Shown here piece by piece: positions 23,751 to 56,068 of a stretch of DNA of 64,000 bases. The DNA comes from Sarcocystis neurona (taxonomy: Eukaryota > Apicomplexa > Conoidasida > Eucoccidiorida > Sarcocystidae): NCBI GenBank assembly GCA_000727475.1, contig KL647321.1, positions 643,691-707,690 on the forward strand, written 5' to 3'. Numbering within the stretch: position 1 is the stretch's first letter; each line of letters begins with the position of its first letter. The position numbers were made by a program, and so were the translations under genes. The notes under the pieces were generated by a model, which saw nothing but the letters and a program-made list of their open reading frames with translations, had not been told where the DNA came from and made no database searches.

Positions 23751-26189
23751 TCCACATGGAACATCCCACGCTTCTCCTTGACGTCCACACGGGAGCGCAC
23801 ATAGGAAGACATGTCCGCCTACGGATACAGACGTACGCGTTCATATCTGTTCTACTATACGTATGTGTAGGCGGGAATGTGGGTGTCCAGATATAATTGC
23901 GTACAACTGCCCTGATGCTGAGCTGCTCCTGGTGGTGCTTTCTACAATTTTGCGGCTGCGGTCGCTGAGGTGCTGGAAGTAGACTGTTGCCCTGCTGTGG
24001 CCGCTGCTCAAATCTGCTGGTACGGCGGGTCCTGCTCTTCGCCGTCGCCACTAGGCTGCCGTTGTTTCTGCTGCTGCTGCTGCGGGTCGTGGTGCCGCTT
24101 CTCTCGGCACCTGCTGTACAGGAGTGTGAGTGGACGGGGTTGCCGCCCCTGCGCGCATGCGGGCGGAAGCTGTAACGACAGCAGGAGCCACAGAAGCAGC
24201 AGCAGCAGCAAGAGAAAGAGGTCGGAAACAGAACTGACAGCCTAGTGAAGAGACTGCAGCTGCGCTCCCAGTCACTGCGGGTGGCAGGAGAAGGAGCAGC
24301 AGAAGAAAGCGGCAGCAGCACAGGATCATACATACGCTTCAAAAGGAGTAGCAGATAGCCGCACTCAACAGAGCTAGTGCAACACGCAACAGTATACAGT
24401 CACATGCGAGCAGCACCTTTTTGCTGAACCACAGGTGAGTGGCTGTGTCTCCAAACAAACAGGGGGGACATCGAAGAATACAGCCTGCCTCCTCTCGACC
24501 GCTCGCGTGCGAAGGCGGTTAGTGCACACGCGTATCAGCAGGAATCCGTGGAACGCAGGAGCAGCAGCCATCTTCAAAGACGGGGCAGTCCGCAGCAGCA
24601 GCGGCTGGTGTTAAGCAGCAGTGAATCCAAGTGTGAGTACGCACAAAAACGCACTGTCGGAGATGCCTGCCGGACAGCATCTGTGGCAGTTCCTGCTCGT
24701 ACTGCTGCAAGTGCGCAGCACACGGCGTTCTTTTATCCGTTGCGTGAGACTCAATGACAGGCCGGCCGCACCTGCGTCACTCACTTGAGGGTCATGCCTT
24801 TCACACCTGCTGTCCGCGTACTCGTGACCTCACGCACTGATGCAGCAGGGAAGCGCAGAGCAAGGCCTCCCGCTGTTGCTGCAAATAAATAAAGGGAAAA
24901 CCGGTGCACACGCGCCGTCATGCTCTTGCATGCGTTCTGCTTGGGCGAGCGCACCACCTTCATGTATACTGTAAGGATCTGAGCGGGAGGAGGAAGCTGT
25001 GGTACTAAGCTGTCGACTTGGCGTGTCATACACCTCGGTCCATTACGACCAGTAGGATGGGGTACTGTGTACAGCAAACGAATGACAATTCGTTACAAAT
25101 TTCCTCCCATTCGGTTACAATTGTTGCACGTTTGCAACTCTCGTGTGTGGGCCAAGCACACCGCGCGTGCACAACACGTGAGGCTGTTGGCTGCATAACT
25201 CGATGTCCGCGAAAGGAATTTTTGGGTCTCGCATGTCGCCACATGCATAAGATCCCTGGACAAAGCCGTGCGCATACCCGTGCTCGGCAATTTTTGAAAG
25301 CGCACGACGGTATGCCTGTCGTCCGGTTTACGGCGATGCCTGTGTGTGCGTAGGTGTGGGGTTCGTGCACGTGTGGTGTCGGCTCGCAGGCTGCTGTCCA
25401 CGTGTGCACGACACTACGTGTTCGTTGCATGTTCTCATGCAGGTAAGGTGGCAAGGCTTCCCTGCGAGACACAAAGTAAAACTTGCTGCGTAGGGGTGAG
25501 GTGCTGCTCACACATCTGCGTGTGGAGCCACGCGGGCGCGGCGGTGCCTGTGCTTGCGGTCGCGCTGTGTGGGTAGCCGCACGCGTGGCGGGAGTGTACG
25601 CACACATGTGTGGCGCTTCTTATTCCGCAGTCTTGAAGCCTACGCTGCGAAGTCATGCAGCCGTCGTCCCGTTGCCTGTGGAGTGTCTGCGCATGCACGG
25701 GCGGCAATTAGGCACTGCGGAATTCGGCTTCACGCACAGCCGCGCGTCACCGTGGAAAATTGTCGGTGTGCGTTACATCAGCTTCGGGAGGTTTGTCGAT
25801 GTGTGAGCGGGAGGAGGGCGAGTGACATCGCAAGCCACCGAAGACGCACGTCTACGGCAGATACTCCTACAGAGGTCTCGCCTAGCTACTGGCTGCTACG
25901 CCCATGCACGCAGAGCGTGTCTACACAAATGTACACCTGCCTACATATACGGAGAGCGAGAGAGAAATACAAACGTGCGTGCAAGTAATGTACGTGTAAG
26001 TCTCGTGGGTGCGGGTGACTACGCACCTACGAAGGTTCACAGGTGATGTGGGCCTAGTCATCACACATATTCGTATTTTTATATAGATAGCGGCAGACTG
26101 AGTCAGACGAGTAGGGTCGAGTACCCACACGTATACGTACGAGGTAGCAACCCCTGCATATATACATATATATATATATGCGTGGAATT
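23751..26189. other. Region without a confident gene
   Basis: Mixed sequence with some triplet runs to about 24.3 kb, then fairly unbiased DNA. Frames of about 100-190 codons occur on both strands around 24.8-25.9 kb and overlap one another. None shows a known motif. Confidence 0.45.
25026..25607 (-). CDS. Weak hypothetical ORF, 193 codons
   Basis: An ATG at 25607 opens a 193-residue frame rich in Arg, Ala, Thr, His and Cys. It lies in DNA that lacks triplet repeats, which makes its length slightly more notable than neighbouring frames. It has no signal peptide, membrane segment or known motif. Plus-strand frames of about 110 codons overlap it. It could be an exon, or chance. Confidence 0.15.
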   Translation of the reverse strand: MCAYTPATRAATHTARPQAQAPPRPRGSTRRCVSSTSPLRSKFYFVSRREALPPYLHENMQRTRSVVHTWTAACEPTPHVHEPHTYAHTGIAVNRTTGIPSCAFKNCRARVCARLCPGILCMWRHARPKNSFRGHRVMQPTASRVVHARCAWPTHESCKRATIVTEWEEICNELSFVCCTQYPILLVVMDRGV

Positions 26190-26530
26190 CTCGAAGGTGT
26201 CTACAGGATCACCTCTGTGTGTGTGTGTGTGCATTTAGAGTTACGCACGTACATACACGTATAAATCCCCGGGATTTCTACATGTAAAGTCGTGAACATA
26301 TACATATGTATATATATATATGGATACGCGGTCCCCGAGTCTTCTATGTGTTGTGAACACTTATATACAGATATATAGGTGTGAGTATGTGCACACGATC
26401 CCGGGAGGGGCTACAGCTGAATTCGTAGACACGTATCTACATATGTATGTGTGTATGTATACAAGACCCTCGAGTCTTCTACACGTATATATGTGAACAC
26501 GTATATATACTATATATATATATGCGTACA
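26190..26530. repeat. Degenerate ~67-bp minisatellite beyond the 3' end of gyrA
   Basis: A unit containing CCCCGAGTCTTCTAC, then GTGAACAC and a TATATA run, recurs with its CTAC/CTAT core at about 26201, 26278, 26344, 26411 and 26479. Spacings are 77, 66, 67 and 68 bp. Copies are diverged. The array ends about 150 bp beyond the gyrA stop codon (26680). Confidence 0.7.
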
Positions 26531-26679
26531 CGGCAACCGATATGCAGAGAAGCTGCTAGTGTATCTCTACAAAGAGAGATAGCAGAGGTCTGTATTGACT
26601 AGAGAACTTTACGAATTTTTTTAGGCGTGCTACGGAGCATAAAGATGACCACCTTTCAAGCAACGCGTGCTGCAGGAGG

Positions 26680-48068
<21,389 letters not shown>

Positions 48069-48739
48069 ACTGCGACTGCAGCTGCAGCAGCAGTGTGCGG
48101 CAGGAAGTGTCCTCCTACATGAGGCAGCTGAGGGCAAGAGCACCAGCAGCAGAAAAGGTAGCTGCCGGAGTGGAGCAACAGAACTGATGTTTCGAATGCA
48201 GCAGCCCACGAAAAACCAGGAAAAGCAGAGTAGCGCTGTAACACGGCGTGACAGCGAGGCAGCCGCAGCAGCTGCTGCATGCATTTTCCACTGTCAGAAG
48301 CGTGTCAGCAAGGTGCTGCTGTGCATGGTGACACCTCCTCAGCGCGCTCAACTGCCTGCAACCCAAAGCGGAAGAGGCTTTCAGAGGGGTCAGGGAAGAA
48401 AACACACAAGGAGGACTCTTCAAACGGAAGGGCGAGTTGCTAGACACCGGGATGTGTGGGGTGCTCACAGCCGTGCAGCACCCCGTCTGCACACAAGCCG
48501 GATATGTGAGAGCGACAGAACAAGGAGATTCGCAGAGGGACGTAAACTAAAAAGGAGTCGTATCCCAGTGGACAGACAGTCAACAGAATTTTTACATCAG
48601 AAAGAGTGATCCCTAAACGAGGAGACAGGTGAAGATCGGGAGATACACGCTTGCACACCCCTCCTCCGGGCCGTCAGCTGCCTCTGAGGCCGCTCATGAT
48701 CCTTCCGCGCTCGTGTTGCTTCCGCCGCGACCGCTCCTG

Positions 48740-48812
48740 CTGCCATCGCCACTGCTATCGCTGCTGCCATCGCCACTGCTATCGCTGCTGCCATCGCCAC
48801 TGCTATCGCTGC
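48740..48812. repeat. 24-bp tandem repeat, three copies
   Basis: The unit CTGCCATCGCCACTGCTATCGCTG repeats three times without change, with CCATCG at 48743, 48767 and 48791. It lies about 0.7 kb upstream of the gyrA start codon. Confidence 0.9.
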
Positions 48813-51460
48813 TGCTGCCCCAGCACGTGGCAGGAAAGATTGTGTTGCTCGATAAACGGAACACCGGAGTCACTGCCGCAGCTCTACTGGAGGCAGCGGG
48901 TCATCAAAGAGCTAGCGACGACGAGTCTGCTCCGTAGCAGATGGGAAGGCAACTTTGGCGGCTCTGTGCCCCTGAACGCTGCTGCAGCACCTGCCGCAGT
49001 CGCTGACGGTCATGCTGTGTATGTCGTGGTTTGAAAGGAACTGCAGCAACAGCAACACCAGCAGGCACAACTACAGAGCAGCATCAGCGGCAGCAATAGC
49101 AGCGCAGGAAAACGTGGTGGAACCAGCAGTAACACGAGCTGCGGCAACACCGCAAGGAGCGAACCGCAGCGCATACGCCACTGCAGTGGCTCAAACAGAA
49201 GGAGCCGATCAGGCCTGAAGAGCCGGAGGGCGCGTAACAAGGGCAGACCAACGCAGAAGAGCAATTAAAACCAGCCAACTCTTTACATCTCAGAGCAGCA
49301 ACAGCATGTGTGCGGGGCTGCAGCCGCGAGTATATAGCGTACCAACTGCGAAAGAACAGTTAAAAACAGGCAGGTCTCCCTATCTCACAGCAGCAAGAAC
49401 AGTGAGTGTGTGCGGTGCTGGAGCCACGAGTATCTACACTGGCAGCTGCTTGTGCTGCCGAAGCTTCACGCTTGAATTCTTACGCTATGCTGAGACACGA
49501 GAGCACAAGATGAAGCACGGAGAGCGCCTGCGGAGCCACGCAGTGTCCCCAACTGTGCTCTACCAATCAAGATGTCTTCGCGTTGAACAGAACAGTAACA
49601 GACTATACTCGATAAGGCGTCAGCAGTAGACCCGAATGCGTTACTTCACGCACACTCGGCAGAAGACGTGTGTACCCTGCGCGTGGAAGTAAAAACAGCC
49701 AGAAGGTCAACACCTGATGTGGAGGTTTACAAAGAGGTTAAGATTACAGGCCCCATACCTACGCATATGGTTACAGGCATGTGGCTTCGCCACAACGGTC
49801 CACGCCCTTGTCGTCACATGGGGAAGATACATGGCTACGTGCCCGTGTAGGGTAAACATACATGGCGTCCGTGCCACATGTGTGCTTGTGCGTATGAATA
49901 TACCATATATGTATATATATTAATGTATATGTACAAGGATGCTGCCGTCAGTGTTACCGTATGTATGCGGTCACCGCATCGCCTGCTGCACCAGTTGCAC
50001 CCGCACCATTAGCAGTAGCAGCGACTGTCGGTTTCATATACTCTTTCTGGTGCAGACCAGCGATTTGTCGCTCGAATGCATTGAAGGAGACTGCACACGA
50101 TTACATCATGACAAGCACTTTATGAAACGGCGGTTGTCTGTGAAAAGGCTGCTACCCTTTCATCGGTGTCATACGGGGTGACTAGACGCTGTTATCTTCT
50201 GCATCGACTGGAACATATCGACGGAACCTCTTTGTGCTCTTCTGGCATTACAGGCCATTTTTTGATGTACTCTGTAAGTTACTGCTTATGATGCCAGCTT
50301 ACGCCGCTTTCTTGGGGGGTTGTGTCAAGGCTTTGTCAAATACTGATGGTGCGGTCTTTTTTGCAGCATATGCATTTGTTTTGCGTGGCAGCCCCCCCGC
50401 TTCTGCCGCAACACAGTCCGTGGTACTGCAAGTGCGAACAACACTGATGATTCAGATCCGTGCGCTTCTTCTCCCTTAGCAACTGCAGCACTAAGAGGCA
50501 CAACGGCACTGCCTTGCCAGCCATAACCGACGCAGATACCGGCCACAACGGGGAGAGGCCACACAGATAGCAGATGACTGGTCGCTGTTGTAGAGCCGCA
50601 CCACTGGGGTCTCTCTTCCTCCTGTAAAGTGCTGTGGTCACCAGCAAACACTTTAGCCACGGCGCGATGCGACAGTGCCTTTCGTTTCAGTCCTACTTGC
50701 TCGCGTATCCGGCTGCGAGTGATGCCCATGAGGGTGTCTCACGTGAACTGCTCTGCTCAATCTTCCAAGCAGCGTTGTCGTTGCTGGACGCCACATCTAC
50801 GAGTCTCGGAACTGCAGGTGCAGCTGTTGCCTGCAGTGACCCGTGCTGCCAGACGCCCGCATCCCACCAGTGTCTACGAGACAGACGATGCTTGTGGGTG
50901 TCGCGCTTTGGTGCACTTCCAGGTGGTGCTTGTACTGCTGGTCCTGCCGCTAGTGCGCACGCACGTTGTTATGGCCTCAAGTGATCCACGTTGGTGTTGC
51001 TGCCGCCGCTTTCGGGTAATCCGTGCTCCTGCCGCTGCTGCAGCGCCGTGCGGTCGTCGATGCTGCTCCCGCTGCTCCTGCGCCGTGCTGTGCGATGCTG
51101 CTGCTGGCGCTGCGGTCGCCACCGTGCCCTCAAACCGACGCCTCCTGCTGCAGCAGGCCTGCTGCAGGCCGAAACCGGGACTTACGCGGCTCCCTCTGCC
51201 AGCGCGGTCTGTATTGCTGGTACTACTGCTGCTGCTGCTGCAGCGAAGGTCTTGAGCACTGGCGGCAGCGCGGCTACCACGCACAGCTGCTGTCGTACAG
51301 GCAGTGACACTCAAGTGATAATGAGTGGCAGGCTGGCTCGTTGTACGCACTGTTCCTGCCGATGCAACAACTGTTCACGCACTGCTGCTGAATCAGGAAC
51401 TGTTCATTTCAGAGAACGCTGCCGCTGGAGGCTATACCACCCGCGCGACTGCTGGTGCAA

Positions 51461-51625
51461 TACTTTGGGTCCTCAGCCCCACTGAACATACGTGTGGCCG
51501 AGTTCACAACCTGCATTTCAGCCAGAGTGGCTGCTGGCGAATACCTATGGGTCCTCAATTCGACTGAACATGCTTGTGGGGGAGGTTTTTTACGACCTGC
51601 ACTTCAGCGACGGCCAGGTGCCGCT
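51461..51625. repeat. Imperfect ~82-bp tandem duplication
   Basis: Two adjacent diverged copies share GGGTCCTCA (51467 and 51549), ACTGAACAT (51481 and 51563), GTGTGG/TTGTGG, ACCTGCA (51509 and 51595) and TTCAGC. The offset is 82 bp at the left and 86 bp at the right, implying a small indel. Open frames cross it but in different phases in the two copies. Confidence 0.7.
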
Positions 51626-53033
51626 TGCTCTCCTGCTGGTACAACTGGCCGAGATGGTTGCTTCGCTTGGGGGGCCGGTAGAGCGATACAGCCCGTACTA
51701 CTGTGGGCAGTGCTCCTGCGACACACAGAAGTCAAGGGGGAGTGGTGGGGATCTTGATTTCGTTGTCAGTGCCTTCAGTTCACGCGCATGAGATCTGTGG
51801 AGTTTCTCGCAGGAGTGTCCACAGAAGCCGACGCTGCCGCGACACCACCGCCGTTGTCTCCGTGGCTCACCGACCGCCACCGCCTCGTGCGGCTTGGAGT
51901 ATCGCAGATACGAGGCATCCGGGGGCGTCTCCCCGACTTCACGTGACATCCTGTGATTTACTTACTTCCTTCTGTCTGTTACTCTTGTCTACATGTGGTA
52001 CATATAGCTACATACAAAAGGTACACACACAGATATGCAAACATGTGCATACTCTCACGTGTGTGGATTCAACGACGCATGTCTCGACCAAATGGAGGCA
52101 TACACGTAGGCGTGTAGGTTACACGAACATGCATACCAGTATTGTGGGGGCTTTGTTCTGAGCCGGAGTCAATCTTCTGCTGCTGTTGCGTACGCTTTTC
52201 TGAGCTCTCCTTGTTACTGACGCCTCCGCTCCTTCCCCTGTCGATATTCCTATCCACGTTTATGCCTCCACGGATTCACGACCTCCTCCTATGGAAATCG
52301 CTGTTTACTTAAGTAGGGGAGGAGATCCACGGAGTTCACAGGTACAGGTGCCCACTAAGGGGGTACCACTAGATGCTGCTTTCTCAGGTGTGTCCCTGCT
52401 TTTGCACCGTCCGCCCCTCTTCCTCGCGTTGCCGCTGCTTCACCACGAGTGCGTCCACTCGACGTCTTTTCCTTTTCGCTATACACGTTCCTAACTACGC
52501 ACTCGCGTATACGTGAGACAGAGAAAAGTAGGATAGATATGTACTCGACATATCTACAAGATCTGGCTTCGTCGTCCTCTTCGTATATTCTTCTTCGTTC
52601 AAATTTGTCTATACCGGAGAGAGAAGGGCCACCTCCGGTGGCGTATACGAAGGAAACGTTTGTGCTTGGCTTTGGCATCACTCGCACTCCCTCTTGGTAG
52701 ACACCGAGACTTTTTTGATGTGATACACGATGCAGGTGGTAGCCTCCACAGCGAAGGCGACCTTGAGGACGAATGGTACGGAGTTTGCTGGGTATGGCTG
52801 CCACTGACGACTTCTGCTGCTGCTAACGGTGTCGCTGTTACTGCTCTACTTCTGGTGCTGTTTCTACTGCTGTCGCTACCTGCAATTCAGTCCCTGCTGC
52901 TGCTCGTGTTGCTCCTACTGTCGATTTCAACCGGTCCGCTATTGGTCGGGATTCAGGTTTCCTACGGGTCTTCCTGTTGCCGTCGAACGCGCCTTCGCGG
53001 TGACCGTTTCTTCCACGTCGTTACAGTTGCAAT

Positions 53034-56000
53034 ATGTCGTTCAACGTGCGCCTGCTGGATCGAGGGCGTCCGCCGGCGTTTCTTGTCTTTTTTGGTCATG
53101 TCATTGTGCTTCTATGTTCATTCACTGAGAGTGCGGCGCTGGGAGATGTGGCCGGTCCCGCAACGAGAGGACTACTCGCAGCAGGAGCAGAACCAACGAC
53201 AGAAGCAGATGCTGCCCTCTCAGCCCGCAGTGGACGCAGAGCAGCAACAGCAAGCGTGCAGACAGCTGCAGCGCTGACTTCAAAAGATGCAGATTTCAGG
53301 AAAGGAACGGCGGCGAAGGAGAGTGCGATTCCAATGTCGCACTTCCTTTACGCAACATCATGGAATTCAGCAGTGAAGAGGCCAGTGGGAGATTACGGGG
53401 CGGGGAGAGGCGGAGGAACCGCCGCAGCAAACAACGAACTATCAAGTGCAGCAGGGGTACATGAAAAACGAGACGGGGCCCTACCAGACCTCGAAGATGA
53501 CGGAGGGGCGGCAGAGGGAAGGAGTGTGAAGAAGTGGCTCCTAGAATCTTTTGCAGCAAAACCTCTGAACACTGAAAGCCAGCCTATTTCTGGACTAAGG
53601 GGCATTCCAGGAGTAAGAGGTGCTTTTCTAGAAGCGCCGAAAAGACCATCTTCGGCAAGAAGAGCGGCAGCAGCAGCAGCGAATGCACCAGCGGAGATGC
53701 CTGGACAAGATGGAGTCGCGGGGTCTACACGAGGAAATCTGCAAGGCGCAGGACGAGCGGCGTCAAGCAGTTATGAGGCGGCGGTAGGTGAGAGAGCACA
53801 CGGGGTAGAAGCAGAAGCAGCAGCAACAGTAGGACCTGCACAAGTACGTTTGTCCGCACCGTCGGGGAAACTAAGGCAATCAAAGGTAAACGCGGGATCA
53901 AGCGCAGGATATCAAGGTCCAGCAAGAGAACCCGTCGCCCAAGCAGAAGGAAGAAACCTGAAACACACAACAGCTCGAGCCGCAGAGCCATCAAGAACGG
54001 CGGCGCAAGCCACGAAGGAGAGTCAAGACGTGGAGAACAATGCTAACTACAAATACGAGATGGAGGCGTCGAACCACGTGCAGAACGAGAACGAGCCAGG
54101 CGTGGGTGGAAGACAGAACACGGTGGCACGCAGGCAGCAGAATGGCAACATAGATGTGGGCACCGAAGCAGTGCAAAAGCAAGACGAATCAATCGAGGGC
54201 GGCTTACAGCGGCGAGAGGACAGCATCCAGGAGGAGGTTCCTCCACTGCCTTTCGCAGACAGGACCAGGACCGAAGCGACGACATGCAGAGACTGGCGGC
54301 GAAATGGACCTCACCGTTGGCTACTGGAGAGCCCATTCTTTAAGGAATCTGTGACGTTGCCGGCCAGACTTGAGCTAGTCCTTCGCCTACTTCCATTCCT
54401 CTTCTACAGCGTGGACGAAGACGGAGACGTCGTTATGTACTTACAGGTGCTTGGACACACAACTTGAAAACCCACAAAGCAGAGAGCGACACTACTTTTG
54501 ACCCGAATGTCTACGCGTTTGTAGTTTGCTCATGCGTAAGTCACTCGTTAGACCGGTCCTCGTTGATGGTTCTGTGCTCTGTCCGTACCTGAAGCCCAAA
54601 TTCGAAAGTAGGCCTCACGCTTTTACGAGAACCTCAATCGCGCACATGGGAGTATACGGCTGCATGCGTTAGTCTGTCTTGGTTTAGCAGTCGCGTCCGT
54701 CTTCTTGTGTCCCTCAATCCGTCTCCTTACCAGGCACCCATTTAAATCTAGACTTGGACATACGCACAGAATGGTAACGGTGTGCACCCGCTGCTCACCT
54801 CAGCCCAACAGATATTCAGATGCATAGGGCTCCACATAAGGTGTAAACTGCGTGGATGATGGGCACTCGTGCGCGTAAACTATTATTTCCATGCATGTGT
54901 ACCCCTTCGTATGTCGATTGGGATATCTCTGTCTATGAGCACAGGCAACATATACACCAGCAAGCGCTGTGGTGCATCATAGTTGTTTCCACTCCTTTCA
55001 ATATGCGCTGCATCTTCGTCCTCTTCATGAGTGACGTTCGTCCTTGTCTTCTTATTTTCCCAGCTCTGCGCGATTAACGTAGGCGTCGCGCGCACGTTGC
55101 TGTCGGATGAAGTACTCAGAGCTGTCTTTCGGTTCCGCTTCTTCGTAGTATTCGGCTGGTTGGCGCCTGCCCCTGACGCTCGAGCAAAAGTATTCATTGA
55201 CGCTCGCGAATTCAACGTCGCCGACGCCCTTCTGCATGGTGGCATATCTCTCGGTGCTGCCTTCGTTAGGAGTTTTGCGTCAACCATGGGGCAGACGCCG
55301 ACCACAGCCGCCTCAAGTACGAGGGACGACTACAGCGCGTATACCTACGGCAGCAGCAGCGCTCCTTCCCGCAGCATCCAAGGGAATAGCGACAACGACA
55401 GCGTCACCACATGGGTTGATGCGGCCTCCAATCACAGTAACGGCAGGGCGGAAACTGACCCTGACAATATAAGCAGCTGCCAGAGCAAGCAGCGTAGCAG
55501 AAGTAGAAGCCCAAGCGGCAGCGTTAACACCTCTACCAGGCTGACTGACCGCAGCAGCAGTGAAGGCGTCGATCGCCTACGGGAGGTGCACGTGTTGGAA
55601 GCGCCTTTGGGTAGTGCAGTTTTTTTCCGTGTGGCTCAAGCGATTGTGGGCGTGCGCATGCCTCTTCACTTCTACTCTAGCCCTGCAGAATTTCTCCGTA
55701 GCAGATTCGCTGTCATAACGCGAATCAAAAAGGCGTTGATGCCGAATCTGCGAAGAGTCCACCACGCAGGGACGCAGCTTGAGACAGGACCATTAAAGCA
55801 GCAGAAAAATAACACGTATGCGCTCGGCAGGAGTAGGTCCCCTAGTCATTATAGACCTGGCCCGCCAGAGAGCATCAGCAGACACAGAAGAAACCCCAAC
55901 CACAATGGTGGAGAGAGCAGCGATCCACGCGACGCTGTCGACCTCCAAAACGAAAGCAGTTTTAGCAGCCATGAGACTTTTGCACTCGAGAAATGTTTTG

Positions 56001-56068
56001 CCGAATACGTGGCGTATCTGAGGTCTAACGCGTTGAGCAACGGCTCTCACGCTCCTTCTCGCCGGTAA
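53034..56068 (+). CDS. Probable CRAL-TRIO/Sec14-like lipid-binding protein, 2 exons
   Basis: Exon 1 is 53034-54446 and exon 2 is 55064-56068. The acceptor is a strong CTTATTTTCCCAG, phase is 0 at the join, and the product is 805 residues. The N-terminus has a hydrophobic stretch at about 15-31 that looks like a signal peptide or anchor. About 400 Ala/Ser/Glu/Gln-rich residues follow. A domain-like part begins near 435: DWRRNGPHRWLL, then DEDGDVVMYLQ, LCAINV, SDEVLRAVFRF, AKVFIDAREFN and VHVLEAPLGSAVFF. This order resembles CRAL-TRIO domains (WR, D-x-G-x-PV, a VxxDxxG-like strand, the xNAPxxF strand). Such domains bind phosphoinositides or other lipids. An Arg/Ser-rich insertion (about 546-640) splits the domain. 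The gene itself is more certain than the function. The donor (CAG/GTGCTT) is only fair. Confidence 0.55.
54447..55063 (+). other. Intron of the CRAL-TRIO-like gene
   Basis: These 617 bp start GTGCTTGG and end TCTTATTTTCCCAG. Removing them joins VVMYLQ to LCAINVGVAR in frame. The tract just before the acceptor is rich in pyrimidines. No repeat or gene is seen inside. Confidence 0.6.

Larger units (their letters stand above)
48069..53033. other. Intergenic region between divergent genes
   Basis: About 5 kb separate the gyrA start (minus strand) from the plus-strand gene at 53034, so promoters for both probably lie here. Near gyrA the minus frame stays open to an in-frame ATG at 48284. The region holds a 24-bp tandem repeat (about 48740-48812), a CTG/CAG block at about 51.0-51.4 kb and an imperfect 82-bp duplication (51461-51625). 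Frames up to about 200 codons at 50.3-51.3 kb overlap on both strands and match nothing I know. Confidence 0.5.

Noticed and set aside
48069..48284. Upstream in-frame ATG of gyrA at 48284
   Set aside because: It adds 72 residues that would bury the signal peptide; the ATG at 48068 is followed at once by a classical signal sequence. It cannot be fully excluded without a transcript start.
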